This document shows, in pieces, positions 9,601 to 16,674 of a stretch of 31,506 nt of DNA. Origin of the DNA: a virus; the IMG/VR virus record IMGVR_UViG_3300044630_000958, positions 1 to 31,506 of that record. One strand, written 5' to 3'. Position 1 is the first letter of the stretch. The number at the start of each line of letters is the position of its first letter. The notes under the pieces were generated by a model that saw nothing but the letters and a program-made list of their open reading frames with translations, ran no database searches and was not told where the DNA came from. The translations under genes were made by a program, and so were the position numbers.

Positions 9601-11341
9601 TTGTTGCGAGGCGAGTGGCAGCTTGGAACGTACCAAACAAGTTCCCTTGCATTGCACGGGGCTGACCAACATTTGGCTCAAGTCGAGCCAATACTTGCGA
9701 ACCATCAAACACAGGGTTCTTAAGTTGGTTGGCCACACCTTTGCTGCGGATCAAACCCATGTTGGCGTCAACGACTTCAGCCAGATTTTTCTGGATGGTC
9801 TTACGCAAGTTCATGCCCGCTTGATCTATCTGGCCAGATGGCAGAGAGTTGTACTCATCCCGCAATTCTGTGTACTGCCGTACGAAATCGCTGTAGGCTT
9901 CAAGTGACTGAGTGGGCGCTGCTGGCGCACGGGCAGCAGGGGCGCTTGGTGTTGCGGTGGTTGCAGCGCCAGTGTCTACATCTGTAAACAAACCGGGTGG
10001 CTCGTTGGAGGGCGGTAATGTTTGATCAGCGTCACCGTACTTTGCAGATTGCGTAGAAGTTTGCAGTGCTTCATCAGCGCGTTGCTTGTACAGACCAGTT
10101 TGAGATTTTGGTGCGGCTTGCTGGCCTTCTTGATCTGCAAACAGATCGTCTGGCTCTTGCATATCCCGCGTCAAAGTGTCGAGGATTGTTTGGCGTTCTT
10201 GGTCAGTAGTATCTGGAGACTTAAACTTTTCTGCAAGAGCGCCTTTTAATCCGCTTACACCACCCACTGGAGCGCCACCTAACATACCAAGGATAAGGTT
10301 AGCGGCGGAGTCTTCACCAATCTCTTTGTTTTTTGCTACATTCTGGATCGCAATATCAGCAGCTAAGCCTTCAGTGGTTTCTTGAAGACCTTCTTCACCC
10401 ATACCAATAACTGTACCGGCGGCGGTTCTACCAAGAACGGATTTGCCCGCTGCCTTTTTAAGCATGTCGTCCAACGCACCTGTGGTCAACTTAGCGGTAA
10501 AACGATCCCCAAATGTGGCAACCAAACCCTGCATAATTGCGCCGGATTCCGCTGCCTTACGAGTTGCCAAATCCTTGGCTTCTGCTTGACCCACACCTTG
10601 TTTTATTAGCGACCCATAAAACGGACTGTTCTTCATCAAGTCTTCATGGCTCATATTGCCAATAAACTCTTCTGCTTTTGTAGCGGCTTCGTCAGCAGCC
10701 ATAGCCCCGCCCGCAACACCACCGGCGGTTGGACTCTTGGTTACTACAGCGGTGGCAATAACAGGGGCCAACGAACCAAATATGCTTGCCATCTGCATGA
10801 CGTAACCGCGCACAGTTGGGTTTTCCCCAAAATCTATTTCACCTTTGAAGATGTTCCCTGATATTTGAGACTCTCGTTCCGCTTTTTTATTTTGCTCTGA
10901 TACGCTGGCTTCGATACTTCTTTGAGTTTGTTTACCAAGATCTCGTAGATACGCAGCACCGGGTATTTCGGGTATTTTTGCAAGAGTGCGTTCTACGGCT
11001 ACAGCATCTTCAGCTTGTTTGTCCTTACCGCGAAGTAACTCATCAACTTTCCGCGTTAAAACTTTACCGGCGAGCAAAGGCATTGGCTCGCGTACATCAA
11101 CCTCTCCTGTCGCTGCTTTGCGGATAGCGCCTTTTGCGGCCTCTTCTCCGCCCTTGGGTATGCTGGCAAACCCAGAAATAGTAGAGCCAAGAAACTTTTT
11201 ACCGAAGTCCGCAGCATCAGTCCAAATACTGTTGTCTTCTTGTGGTTTTTGCGGCGCGGCTTCTTCTTGTGGCTGGGCAAATCTGGCAAACGGATTTTGC
11301 TCTGCTTCTGGTTGAGCAAATTTGGCGAAAGGGTTTGCCAT
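3656..11341 (-). CDS. Giant polyvalent internal virion (ejection) protein with HExxH zincin motif (2561 aa)
   Basis: This is the last and largest gene of the late operon. Such giant proteins are packed in the head and ejected ahead of the DNA in podoviruses (T7 gp16, N4 vRNAP as analogues); this role is inferred from size and position. Visible parts in order: two NPFA(K/R)FA peptides (residues 3-9 and 16-22); a hydrophobic segment near 178-201; a Gly/Ala-rich region to about 370; a disordered Gln/Pro-rich part with two QPRAMQG peptides (near 559 and 662); charged coiled coils at roughly 730-880 and 1180-1265; a metallopeptidase signature HESIH (1456-1460, catalytic E1457); long helical segments; and near 2210-2235 KIIFQFKQFPQHM, reminiscent of the LPD38-type large-polyvalent-protein domain, with hydrophobic stretches nearby. 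NPFAKFA recurs at 2552-2558, three residues from the end. The start at 11341 is two bases after the previous stop. Confidence 0.85.
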   Translation of the reverse strand: MANPFAKFAQPEAEQNPFARFAQPQEEAAPQKPQEDNSIWTDAADFGKKFLGSTISGFASIPKGGEEAAKGAIRKAATGEVDVREPMPLLAGKVLTRKVDELLRGKDKQAEDAVAVERTLAKIPEIPGAAYLRDLGKQTQRSIEASVSEQNKKAERESQISGNIFKGEIDFGENPTVRGYVMQMASIFGSLAPVIATAVVTKSPTAGGVAGGAMAADEAATKAEEFIGNMSHEDLMKNSPFYGSLIKQGVGQAEAKDLATRKAAESGAIMQGLVATFGDRFTAKLTTGALDDMLKKAAGKSVLGRTAAGTVIGMGEEGLQETTEGLAADIAIQNVAKNKEIGEDSAANLILGMLGGAPVGGVSGLKGALAEKFKSPDTTDQERQTILDTLTRDMQEPDDLFADQEGQQAAPKSQTGLYKQRADEALQTSTQSAKYGDADQTLPPSNEPPGLFTDVDTGAATTATPSAPAARAPAAPTQSLEAYSDFVRQYTELRDEYNSLPSGQIDQAGMNLRKTIQKNLAEVVDANMGLIRSKGVANQLKNPVFDGSQVLARLEPNVGQPRAMQGNLFGTFQAATRLATNAMALSGQNPDGAIQELENKRARMQEKVDSGGYTDAEVISRRPAGMTSGQALKNRDSILQRLLQETNAEIDHAIDIVQKRTGQPRAMQGKLFGQPEGQPDVGTEKPEDIEDVFNAANADELNKSRMRATEKSKEIEAANKGRNQQAGASMTAKERVALFKAERKRVEGELAKARAELARLQGLAARPAGEVGYRPTSEDIRAVTDTINGYERTLQGVREQLQDAEADFDNGIETPTPRQRQEIQRVELKAEQEGMFDEEEAAAEAAKTDERRQQIQEARQEAEKRKAEKEQEDNYADLEEDKPAETTRQGKPPPEKSVKAVESEEEAIDHVRRTPEGQLISSFFNVVESQNQEEGEKTRHGESKNTAENELLEFDLTEPGEFSSTGVSVALKYLADRVGGVGKLRELVGALQSTDRSNHPALYKKYGLPDLSTRRGMDIFRDETLEHFSQAFGTEGGVRIKRPLGRAPATGEFRGVIPYEEDIKSGVTTTRSFDSMVADKPREPETVTREIVRKISDNKLRSAALVLKQLRDSGKKISAGAQAAITYLSNTHRSTFGEALRDLAFDLAYFEIDSKGHGAGSLFYKEGGQYAKDFREWIKQNLNEETLQLLDELVEEHKQNAAENEKYAAAKKAYEDKLAAVQKRERSREKEEREALKQAQRRKKTRKERAASMQEAEAEAGESEETLEPFTEANTKNLPTVQMLTEVLTELHPSIVRTLQRGDTRAALELLAQAKNNRYYSELAQRILDTGFTAKTRLINENTLESLSNDPQVTESLNERIEALRDLVVTLYPQEQQAEIIAGLKSGELSSLIAALDTMRGTLKKNGGTQSNQQLLDSVGDLVNREFSWDGKYDPASDTIVIRRGEGRLTNHLLLHESIHAATSHLIDNADRLVGVQRQGYERLNELYQYSKGLLEQKGITVDTVYGLQDLHEFVSEALTNPELQVLLRSIRYKAAPFSLWNRFTNSVREMFKVKPGDPSNVMVEVMFAADAMMSGTMSLEGVNVTTGPKAMATKGPRRRTTVPPGMPNQPSTIRRWMMADTWTSGKMRELRSMNADARKAYLGILTLRQINDLVGGRIRQIGNFINVTEKFLARKSQILKESGDISRKWESLQSADPEMSRKLGVVMHSATILEVDPDKATLAQRTNNAKLMNDWRALSPEAKTVYREVRNFYERRYSQYKRLMNRRIIQMRQLGVSEASITEIRNEFEKGKRAGPYFPLMRFGRFWYQVGKGQNREYYMFESEAARDMHRDERLKRDPHLGSTIGQNIGNDYQQQMDFHARESAFLKSAFAGVDSMDMTGLTQAEAEKRRTELKDNLYQTYLANQPDRSMRNAFVHRNSIAGYSEDALRSFSSSSFSMAYQMSRFEYSPEMFSQLDAARAQIKGRFTPGAAFDPALVRENDELRDYIDEIDKRLVAMLNPTDTGKWISYLSNIGFIYYLTSIGSAVVNVMGGAMIGVPTLIGQQIRANPKMGYTEATGRVLYNTFKTMAQITATGFGIERGGRVIDSKLLSPSLDRSKTMSAVDRAAYNRFVADGLIDITAAYDQSGLASSPTSDYSSIPNRAMQIVAYAFHHAERFNREIVAMSAFRSAMEKRAKYPNQQQAFAEAVAEAKDLTQQSMFDYSEPNKPRFLQNAPAKIIFQFKQFPQHMTFFLARNAWNSFGRLPEAEKREARARFVGTMGMAAIFSGVTGLWGFSTVAFIVNAVANAGDDDELFDFELEFANWAVDTFGVNMGTMVSRGVGNAAGVDLHSRLKLDGMWLRDGRDNQDAEAAVQSFIVGILGPLAGLTVSAGRAVDLYNKGHADRAIETMLPGFAKQPMIATRYGKEGALTLGGDIMKKEFTPFELMMQSLGIRPADLAEIQFRNIKVKGQEQKIVDKRQNLLNIFALTFMTNDPKGNEEALEKIMEFNRKYPTLALDAESMIKSIKGKLEKSAQADHGLYIDPKLRYLFTDTYIKKITEKGDKKPTEENPFAKFATQE

Positions 11342-11343
11342 GT

Positions 11344-14300
11344 TTAACGCCCCAATACTTTAGCTGCTGCTCCTGCACCAAACACATCGTCAAAATATTT
11401 TCTGTTTTTAGTTGAAGGGTTTGATTTCAACATGTTCACGGCCTCCGCATCTGGAGTCCTACCTACATCCGCAACAGATTTACCCGGTGCTGGTGTACCG
11501 GGAGCAGCCTTTGAAGTGATACCAGAAGCGCGAGTTTGTCTGTACTCTTCTATAAGTTTTTGGCGCTCTGCTTCTATCTGTCCATCCAACACGGCTATTT
11601 CTTCCGGTGTTTTGCCGGGCATACTCTTCTGCAACATCAACATTTCTGTGCGGTCGGTAAGATCTTTTTGAAACTTGGCGTCGTTTTCAAATGTTTTGTC
11701 TGGTCCAGTGTACCTAGCGCCGTAGCGTGCTGCGCCAATTTCAGCCATAGCTTCTTTGTACTCTGTAGGTGTAAGCTTTCTACCCATACGCTTTTCGTAA
11801 TCGCCAAGCATACGTTCAAATTCACCGGGTTTGTTGGCCGTATCACGATGAGCTTTGGCGCTGATGTTTGCCGCTGCAATAGTGGCATCCTTACCAAGCT
11901 GTGTATTTTGAAGTTGTGAGTGCATCTTGGCTGTGTCACCAGCAACGCCAGCTTTAAGTTCAGCGGCTCTTGCTTTTGCGGTGCGTCCTTTATCAGCTTC
12001 GGCAATTGCCTTATCAGTCATACCGTTGTTGTACAACTCGCTTGCTGTGGCAAGCTGAATCTCAGACTGACGGAGCAAGCGGTCTGCTTCTTTGTTCTCT
12101 TTAGCAACACGACTTACTTCACCAACAAATGCCTTAGTAGAAGCCTTGGCTCCTTCGCGAATATTTTTAGCGCCAATCATTTCCGCAGCAGCCAGTAGAG
12201 CGCCAAGACCTCTAGCCTCATCCATGTTCTTGCCAAGGTTGGCACGCTCAGCCTTTGTCTCTTCCAGATACTTAGGCAAAACGCTTGGTTCGTACAAACC
12301 TTTGATCATGTCCCGTTGCGCCACAATATCTTTTCTCCGGTCTTCTGGAGAAGGCATTGTGGTTGCTTGATCTATAAAACCAAGTTGTTCTTCACGTGCT
12401 TTTTCAGCCCTATCTAAATAAGAACCACCATTAGCAAACGCAACGATACCGCCATTGGCAGCGGACATGATGTTTTCTTGTTGCTCCGCAGGAATTTGGT
12501 CAAACGCACTGCCAAGACCCGCAGTCAAAGATTTAGACTGAGCAAGCTCAGCCATCCGCTCGTCGATTGCGGCCACGGTGTCCATGTCCCGGCGGTCCAA
12601 AGCGTTTTCACGGGCTGCTTGTAGTTGTTCTGGGCCAAGTTTGTCGATGATGCTTTCTACATTGCCTTGACTGGTAACAGAGCCTTGGTCGCCAGCATAG
12701 GTTTTGACTTCACCGCCTTCGGCCATAAACTTGCTCAGACCATACATGCCCATGCCAAGACCAGCAATGTCTTGCAAACCAGAACCTTGAGGCTGGTACA
12801 TGTTGGTAACACTTGAAGAGCCAGTGGGCGTACCGCGCAACAAGTCGGAGTAAAAACCCACTTGCTTGTACGGGTGGCTTTGTTGATTAACAAAGTTTTG
12901 ATACGCAATGTCCGCATCTCTTTGGCGCTGCCCTTGTTCCATTCCGCCGTAAGCAGAGCGCAACTTGTTGATGTCCATACCTTGCTGGAACTGCTGACCG
13001 CCAAGCTGACCAAGCTGTCCGGCGGATTGCAAAGCGGTTTGAAGACCCTGCATCCCCAAGCCCGCGCCGTACTGACGAGACTGCTCACCCAACTGTTGGG
13101 CGGCTTGACCATACTGAGCGCCGAGACCCGCAGCTTGAAGACCTTGGCCAGCGCCAAACTGACGTGATTGTTCGTACATCTGTTGGGCATTCAAGCCCAT
13201 TTGTTGATTGGCCAACTGCGCTTGGAGGTTTTGCCCTGCACCCAATTGCTGGACTCCAAGGTTGGCCGCAAGGTTCTGCGAGCCAACGTTGAAACCCATT
13301 TGTTGATTCGCCAAAGCCGCTTGCATCGCTTGCTGGGCATTCATGCCCATAGCTTGATTTCTGGCTGCTTGGTTTTGTACGTTTGCTTGTTGTTGGCTGC
13401 TTAAATTGGAAAGGGCAGTTTGTAGACCCGTTTGAGCGCCAAGTTGTTGAACACCAAGCGCAGCGCCAAGGTTTTGCCCGCCAACAGTAATACCAGCTTG
13501 TTGGTTGGCTTGTTGAGCTTGCAAACGAGCTTGTTGCTCAGCATTGAACTGTTGCTGTGCTTGGCCGTAAGCAGACTGAAGTCCCTGCGCTTGAATGTCG
13601 CCTTTTTGTTGAGCAAGATTGCGGGCAGCTTCAGATTCCATAATGGCTTGACGAGAGCCGCCAAACGCACCCGCGCCTACAGCTTGGGCACTACGCCCCG
13701 TTCTTGCAACGTCTGCTTGACGTTGAGCTTGACGTTGCTGAACATCCACCACACTCTGCATGTATGGGTTCATGTAGGCTTCTGCTGAGCCGGGGCGGGT
13801 AAAGCTTTGAGTGCGGACACGTTCCGCTGGCCCCATCTGGTATTGCTGCAAGTTGGGGTTATAGGCTGTTTGCGCCGCACCCATTTCTGCTGCGTCATAC
13901 CCTATTGACCGCACATCTTGTGGGCCTTTCATTTGATATTGCTGCAAACCTTGGGCTTGGACATTCGCAGGATTGAACTGGCCAGCTTGGTATGCGTCAG
14001 GAGCTTGGAATTGGTTGGCAAACTGACCGGCTTCGTAGTTCGTGCCCATAGCACGTCGTCCAACGTCCCCAGCCAAACCGGTAGCCGTGCCCAACTGAGC
14101 CGCAGGCCCCATTGTCCTTGCGTCTTCCATAGCGTCTTTTTGCATGGCACCAAAATCAGCCGTGCGATCTCCGCCGTATTTCTCGTATGGAGCATTGGAT
14201 AACGCTTGACCCCTAGCCAAAATTTCTTTGGCGTGCGGCTTTGCCCACGCGGGCAAATCCGTAGTTTGGGTTTGGGATGTTTGGGCAGGGGCTTTTGATC

Positions 14301-14397
14301 CGCCGCCACCATAGATGCGCCCGCCGGGTTTTAAACGGGTAACTGATTCGCCAAGCGGCTCGCCAAATGCTTCAAGTTGTCTACGGGAGTAATTCAT
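11344..14397 (-). CDS. Gln-rich internal virion / ejection protein candidate (1017 aa)
   Basis: The start ATG overlaps the stop of the acetyltransferase gene (ATGA) with GGAG upstream. Residues up to about 110 form a Gly-rich head. About 120-490 is strongly Gln/Ala/Gly-rich with imperfect repeats (GQNLGAALGVQQLGA and SQNLAANLGVQQLGA; LANQQMG twice; EQSRQ(F/Y)GAG twice), which predicts long helical or coiled-coil rods. About 560-680 has GGE/GGIVAFANGG patches that I associate with phage internal proteins. The rest is charged alpha-helix (AEKAREEQLGF, LLRQSEIQLATASELY). It has no enzyme motif. Its place between a 477-aa internal protein and the giant protein parallels the gp14-gp15-gp16 order of T7-like phages, so I infer a head-internal, ejected protein; sequence similarity to T7 proteins is not visible. 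Confidence 0.75.
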   Translation of the reverse strand: MNYSRRQLEAFGEPLGESVTRLKPGGRIYGGGGSKAPAQTSQTQTTDLPAWAKPHAKEILARGQALSNAPYEKYGGDRTADFGAMQKDAMEDARTMGPAAQLGTATGLAGDVGRRAMGTNYEAGQFANQFQAPDAYQAGQFNPANVQAQGLQQYQMKGPQDVRSIGYDAAEMGAAQTAYNPNLQQYQMGPAERVRTQSFTRPGSAEAYMNPYMQSVVDVQQRQAQRQADVARTGRSAQAVGAGAFGGSRQAIMESEAARNLAQQKGDIQAQGLQSAYGQAQQQFNAEQQARLQAQQANQQAGITVGGQNLGAALGVQQLGAQTGLQTALSNLSSQQQANVQNQAARNQAMGMNAQQAMQAALANQQMGFNVGSQNLAANLGVQQLGAGQNLQAQLANQQMGLNAQQMYEQSRQFGAGQGLQAAGLGAQYGQAAQQLGEQSRQYGAGLGMQGLQTALQSAGQLGQLGGQQFQQGMDINKLRSAYGGMEQGQRQRDADIAYQNFVNQQSHPYKQVGFYSDLLRGTPTGSSSVTNMYQPQGSGLQDIAGLGMGMYGLSKFMAEGGEVKTYAGDQGSVTSQGNVESIIDKLGPEQLQAARENALDRRDMDTVAAIDERMAELAQSKSLTAGLGSAFDQIPAEQQENIMSAANGGIVAFANGGSYLDRAEKAREEQLGFIDQATTMPSPEDRRKDIVAQRDMIKGLYEPSVLPKYLEETKAERANLGKNMDEARGLGALLAAAEMIGAKNIREGAKASTKAFVGEVSRVAKENKEADRLLRQSEIQLATASELYNNGMTDKAIAEADKGRTAKARAAELKAGVAGDTAKMHSQLQNTQLGKDATIAAANISAKAHRDTANKPGEFERMLGDYEKRMGRKLTPTEYKEAMAEIGAARYGARYTGPDKTFENDAKFQKDLTDRTEMLMLQKSMPGKTPEEIAVLDGQIEAERQKLIEEYRQTRASGITSKAAPGTPAPGKSVADVGRTPDAEAVNMLKSNPSTKNRKYFDDVFGAGAAAKVLGR

Positions 14398-14858
14398 ACA
14401 GGCTCCGTGCTCAGTATCTTGGTAAAAAGTTTGTCGGTATGTTTGTACCCAAGGTACTCAAACAACCGAGAGTTATCCAAATGGATTTTGGTGTGCATGA
14501 TGATTCTGTTCACACCAGCTTTTTTGAGCACGTCTTCTGCGTACTGGAATAATCGTATTCCTATACGGCCTTGACGGAATTCTTTCTTGACGAAATACAG
14601 GTCTTCAAAGGCTGTTTTGCAAGACCTGTAGTGTAAATGCGGTTGCACAATAAAGATAGCGTACCCGATCAAATCACCGTCACTGCGGCAAGTGATGCAC
14701 TGGAGCATGTCAGCTACAGCCAGTCGGCCATACGCCTCGTAATCCGGTAGCAAGGGAAAGTCCTTGGTAACGCAAAGCTCTTCGTAGTGCTCAGGTAGCA
14801 GCAATTTCAACTCCTCGATGAAGGTGGAGGGGTCTTCATTTGCATACTCTACCGTCAT
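14394..14858 (-). CDS. GNAT-family N-acetyltransferase (154 aa)
   Basis: The protein has the GNAT core. Strand 4 (EDLYFVKKEF, about 85-94) runs into the acetyl-CoA loop RQGRIG (95-100) and helix 3 (IRLFQYAEDVLKKAG). A further strand (RIIMHTKIH) and the C-terminal SRLFEYLGYKHTDKLFTKIL segment are typical of the family. It would transfer an acetyl group from acetyl-CoA to an amine; the substrate is unknown. Both ends overlap neighbours by ATGA (14855-14858 and 14394-14397), so it is co-translated with two internal virion genes. A virion protein or a host factor met during infection is a plausible target, but this is inference. The loop is slightly degenerate (R98 where many members have Gly), as I recall for other phage GNATs. 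Confidence 0.85.
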   Translation of the reverse strand: MTVEYANEDPSTFIEELKLLLPEHYEELCVTKDFPLLPDYEAYGRLAVADMLQCITCRSDGDLIGYAIFIVQPHLHYRSCKTAFEDLYFVKKEFRQGRIGIRLFQYAEDVLKKAGVNRIIMHTKIHLDNSRLFEYLGYKHTDKLFTKILSTEPV

Positions 14859-16288
14859 GCGGGCAAGTATTTCTCAGAGCGGCTGTTCTTGGCAACCTTG
14901 CCCTTACCGACTGTTTTACCGCGAGCCTTCTGGATTCTGTCCATCATGGCGTACAGCTTACGTGCGCCAGCTTCGGTCGAGCCATTGCCCAACTCAGAAA
15001 CAATACGCGCAGGCACAACAAATTCACCGTCGGCCAAACGTGCAGGTTGCTTTTTGCCAATCACAGCAGGGATGGAGTCAGACACGCCATCGCCCGGGCC
15101 TTTGAGCAACCGGCCACCATCGGAGTAGTCGCCAAGGTCAGACAGCCCACCGCGAGCAAATTGTGCTTGGGGTGCAGGGGCGGTGCGCTGTTCTTGGCCG
15201 GTGTAGGGGTCAACAGCTATATCTTGGCTACCCGCCACAACATTCTGAGATATTGGGGTTTGAAAGGGCGTAGCGTACGCACCCTTGCTGATGTCGGCCA
15301 TTGGATAGCCTGTGTTGGCCCCGATAGCGTTTTGATTGGACATCTTCTCAATTGGGCCACCACCTGCGTAGCCGTAAACTCTTTTGGCCTCGGCGCGGCT
15401 AATCGGCGTGAATTTTGGTTGGAAATAAGTTTGTTCCCGTCCAGATGGGTCAAGTTCCGGAAATTTCTCTACCCTGCCGGAAGAGTACAAATATTGTTGG
15501 CCGGGATCGGTGTCCTCTGGCGTTGTGGGCATCTTGGTCTCGGGGTTCATCATTGATGAAATCAAAGGGGCCGCAGCCGCAGCCGCAGTAGTCTTGGGCC
15601 CAAATGTGCCTTCTACGTCGCCAAGATTTTGTAGATACTGAGTAGGAGCGCCGGGTTGCGCCAAGCCCTTCACGCCCTGCCCCATTGTTTTGAGGTTGTC
15701 CGTAAAACTAGCATTTGCAAAGTTGGCTTTACCCGCTTCAAGCGCAGCATTCTGGGCGGCGGCATACGGAGCACTCAAGCCTTGAGCTTGCGCCGCAAAG
15801 TTTGTAGGGTTAAAAGTACCTGCGGCTATTTGCTCTTTGGCCAAATTACCAAGATTAGCAGCCTGACCCTGCATTGTTTGTTGGGCTGCTTGAACCCCGG
15901 CATCCGCGCCAACCGCAGCTTGCGCACCAGAAGTAGCAAAAGCACTGCCAATACCTGCGCCACCATAAGCGCCAAGGCCAGCCATCAAACCTTTTTTCAA
16001 GTCCCCTGTGCGCAAAGCTTCGGCCCCGCCAACACCAAGCCCAATCATCCAAGGAGCTGCTGCGCCACCAGTAGCAGCAGTCAGGCCAACACCAATAATT
16101 GCAGGGAGAAGTTTCTTCAAAAAGCCAGCTTCGGGTAAACCCGTACTAGGGTTGATTGTCAAGTGCCCGCCATGCGCCATTGCTAAGTCGTTCAAGCTTT
16201 TGACCTCATTCTTGGACATATGAATGAGCATATTGTCAGGGCCTCGGCCTTGACTGGAAAGATGTTGGGCGGCAGCGTTTAAACTCAT
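14855..16288 (-). CDS. Internal virion / ejection protein candidate with Ala/Gly-rich hydrophobic segment (477 aa)
   Basis: The ATG at 16288 has AAGAGG about six bases upstream. The N-terminus (GPDNMLIHMSKNEVKSLNDL, then AHGGHLTINPSTGLPEAGFL) is a signature I recall from phage head-internal proteins. It is followed by a long hydrophobic Ala/Gly stretch (about 57-110, LLPAIIGVGLTAATGG onward) that could insert in or cross a membrane during ejection. The middle is low-complexity Ala/Gln. Near the C-terminus is GPGDGVSDSIPAVIG and DGEFVVPARIVSELGNGS, another recurrent phage motif, followed by a basic tail (RGKTVGKGKVAKNSR). I infer a role in DNA ejection beside the 1017- and 2561-aa proteins. 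It has no enzymatic motif. Confidence 0.75.
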   Translation of the reverse strand: MSLNAAAQHLSSQGRGPDNMLIHMSKNEVKSLNDLAMAHGGHLTINPSTGLPEAGFLKKLLPAIIGVGLTAATGGAAAPWMIGLGVGGAEALRTGDLKKGLMAGLGAYGGAGIGSAFATSGAQAAVGADAGVQAAQQTMQGQAANLGNLAKEQIAAGTFNPTNFAAQAQGLSAPYAAAQNAALEAGKANFANASFTDNLKTMGQGVKGLAQPGAPTQYLQNLGDVEGTFGPKTTAAAAAAPLISSMMNPETKMPTTPEDTDPGQQYLYSSGRVEKFPELDPSGREQTYFQPKFTPISRAEAKRVYGYAGGGPIEKMSNQNAIGANTGYPMADISKGAYATPFQTPISQNVVAGSQDIAVDPYTGQEQRTAPAPQAQFARGGLSDLGDYSDGGRLLKGPGDGVSDSIPAVIGKKQPARLADGEFVVPARIVSELGNGSTEAGARKLYAMMDRIQKARGKTVGKGKVAKNSRSEKYLPA

Positions 16289-16316
16289 TTTTGCCTCTTT
16301 AAACGGGGGTTAGTTG

Positions 16317-16345
16317 ATACTATCATGTTGGGCGTTTGTGGACAA
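16317..16345 (-). promoter_or_regulatory. Possible sigma70-like promoter ahead of the internal-protein genes
   Basis: The 57-base gap between the 108-aa and 477-aa genes is one of the few real gaps in the late operon. Read on the minus strand it holds TTGTCC (16340-16345) and TAGTAT (16317-16322) separated by exactly 17 bases, each matching four of six consensus positions. Initiation would fall near 16310, just before the 477-aa gene. The match is weak and could be chance. Confidence 0.25.
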
Positions 16346-16672
16346 CTAAACTTTAATGCGCAGTGGGTAGCTTGTAGCCACGCCACCAGAAGTGTCGTAA
16401 TACACATCGCCGGAACGAAGGTTGGCAAAATCCGCTTGGGTTGGCAGACTGACTTCTGATGCGCCGGAAACAGCGGGATCAGGTTGGGCAAAGGTCATGG
16501 CGGTTACAACATTTGCGGAACCTACACCTTGAGAGGCAAATACGGCGGGTGAGGCGTTGTTCAATTGAGCAAAATACAAACGCATCACGTTGATGAGTTG
16601 ATCCATGTATTGTGGGTCGTACTGCGTCGGGGCAGTAGGAAAGCGCGGTTGCGTTGTATTCTTTAAGCCCAT
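16346..16672 (-). CDS. Small conserved phage protein in the tail module (108 aa)
   Basis: The ATG at 16672 is two bases after the stop of the nozzle-like gene, and AGGAGA overlaps that stop. After a Pro-rich start (PRFPTAPTQYDPQYMDQL) a helix reads INVMRLYFAQLNN. The rest is strand-like and ends in DVYYDTSGGVATSYPLRIKV. There are no membrane segments and no catalytic motif. I recall proteins of this shape next to large tail proteins in other phages, always without assigned function. Virion assembly is likely from position only. Confidence 0.6.
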   Translation of the reverse strand: MGLKNTTQPRFPTAPTQYDPQYMDQLINVMRLYFAQLNNASPAVFASQGVGSANVVTAMTFAQPDPAVSGASEVSLPTQADFANLRSGDVYYDTSGGVATSYPLRIKV

Positions 16673-16674
16673 GC

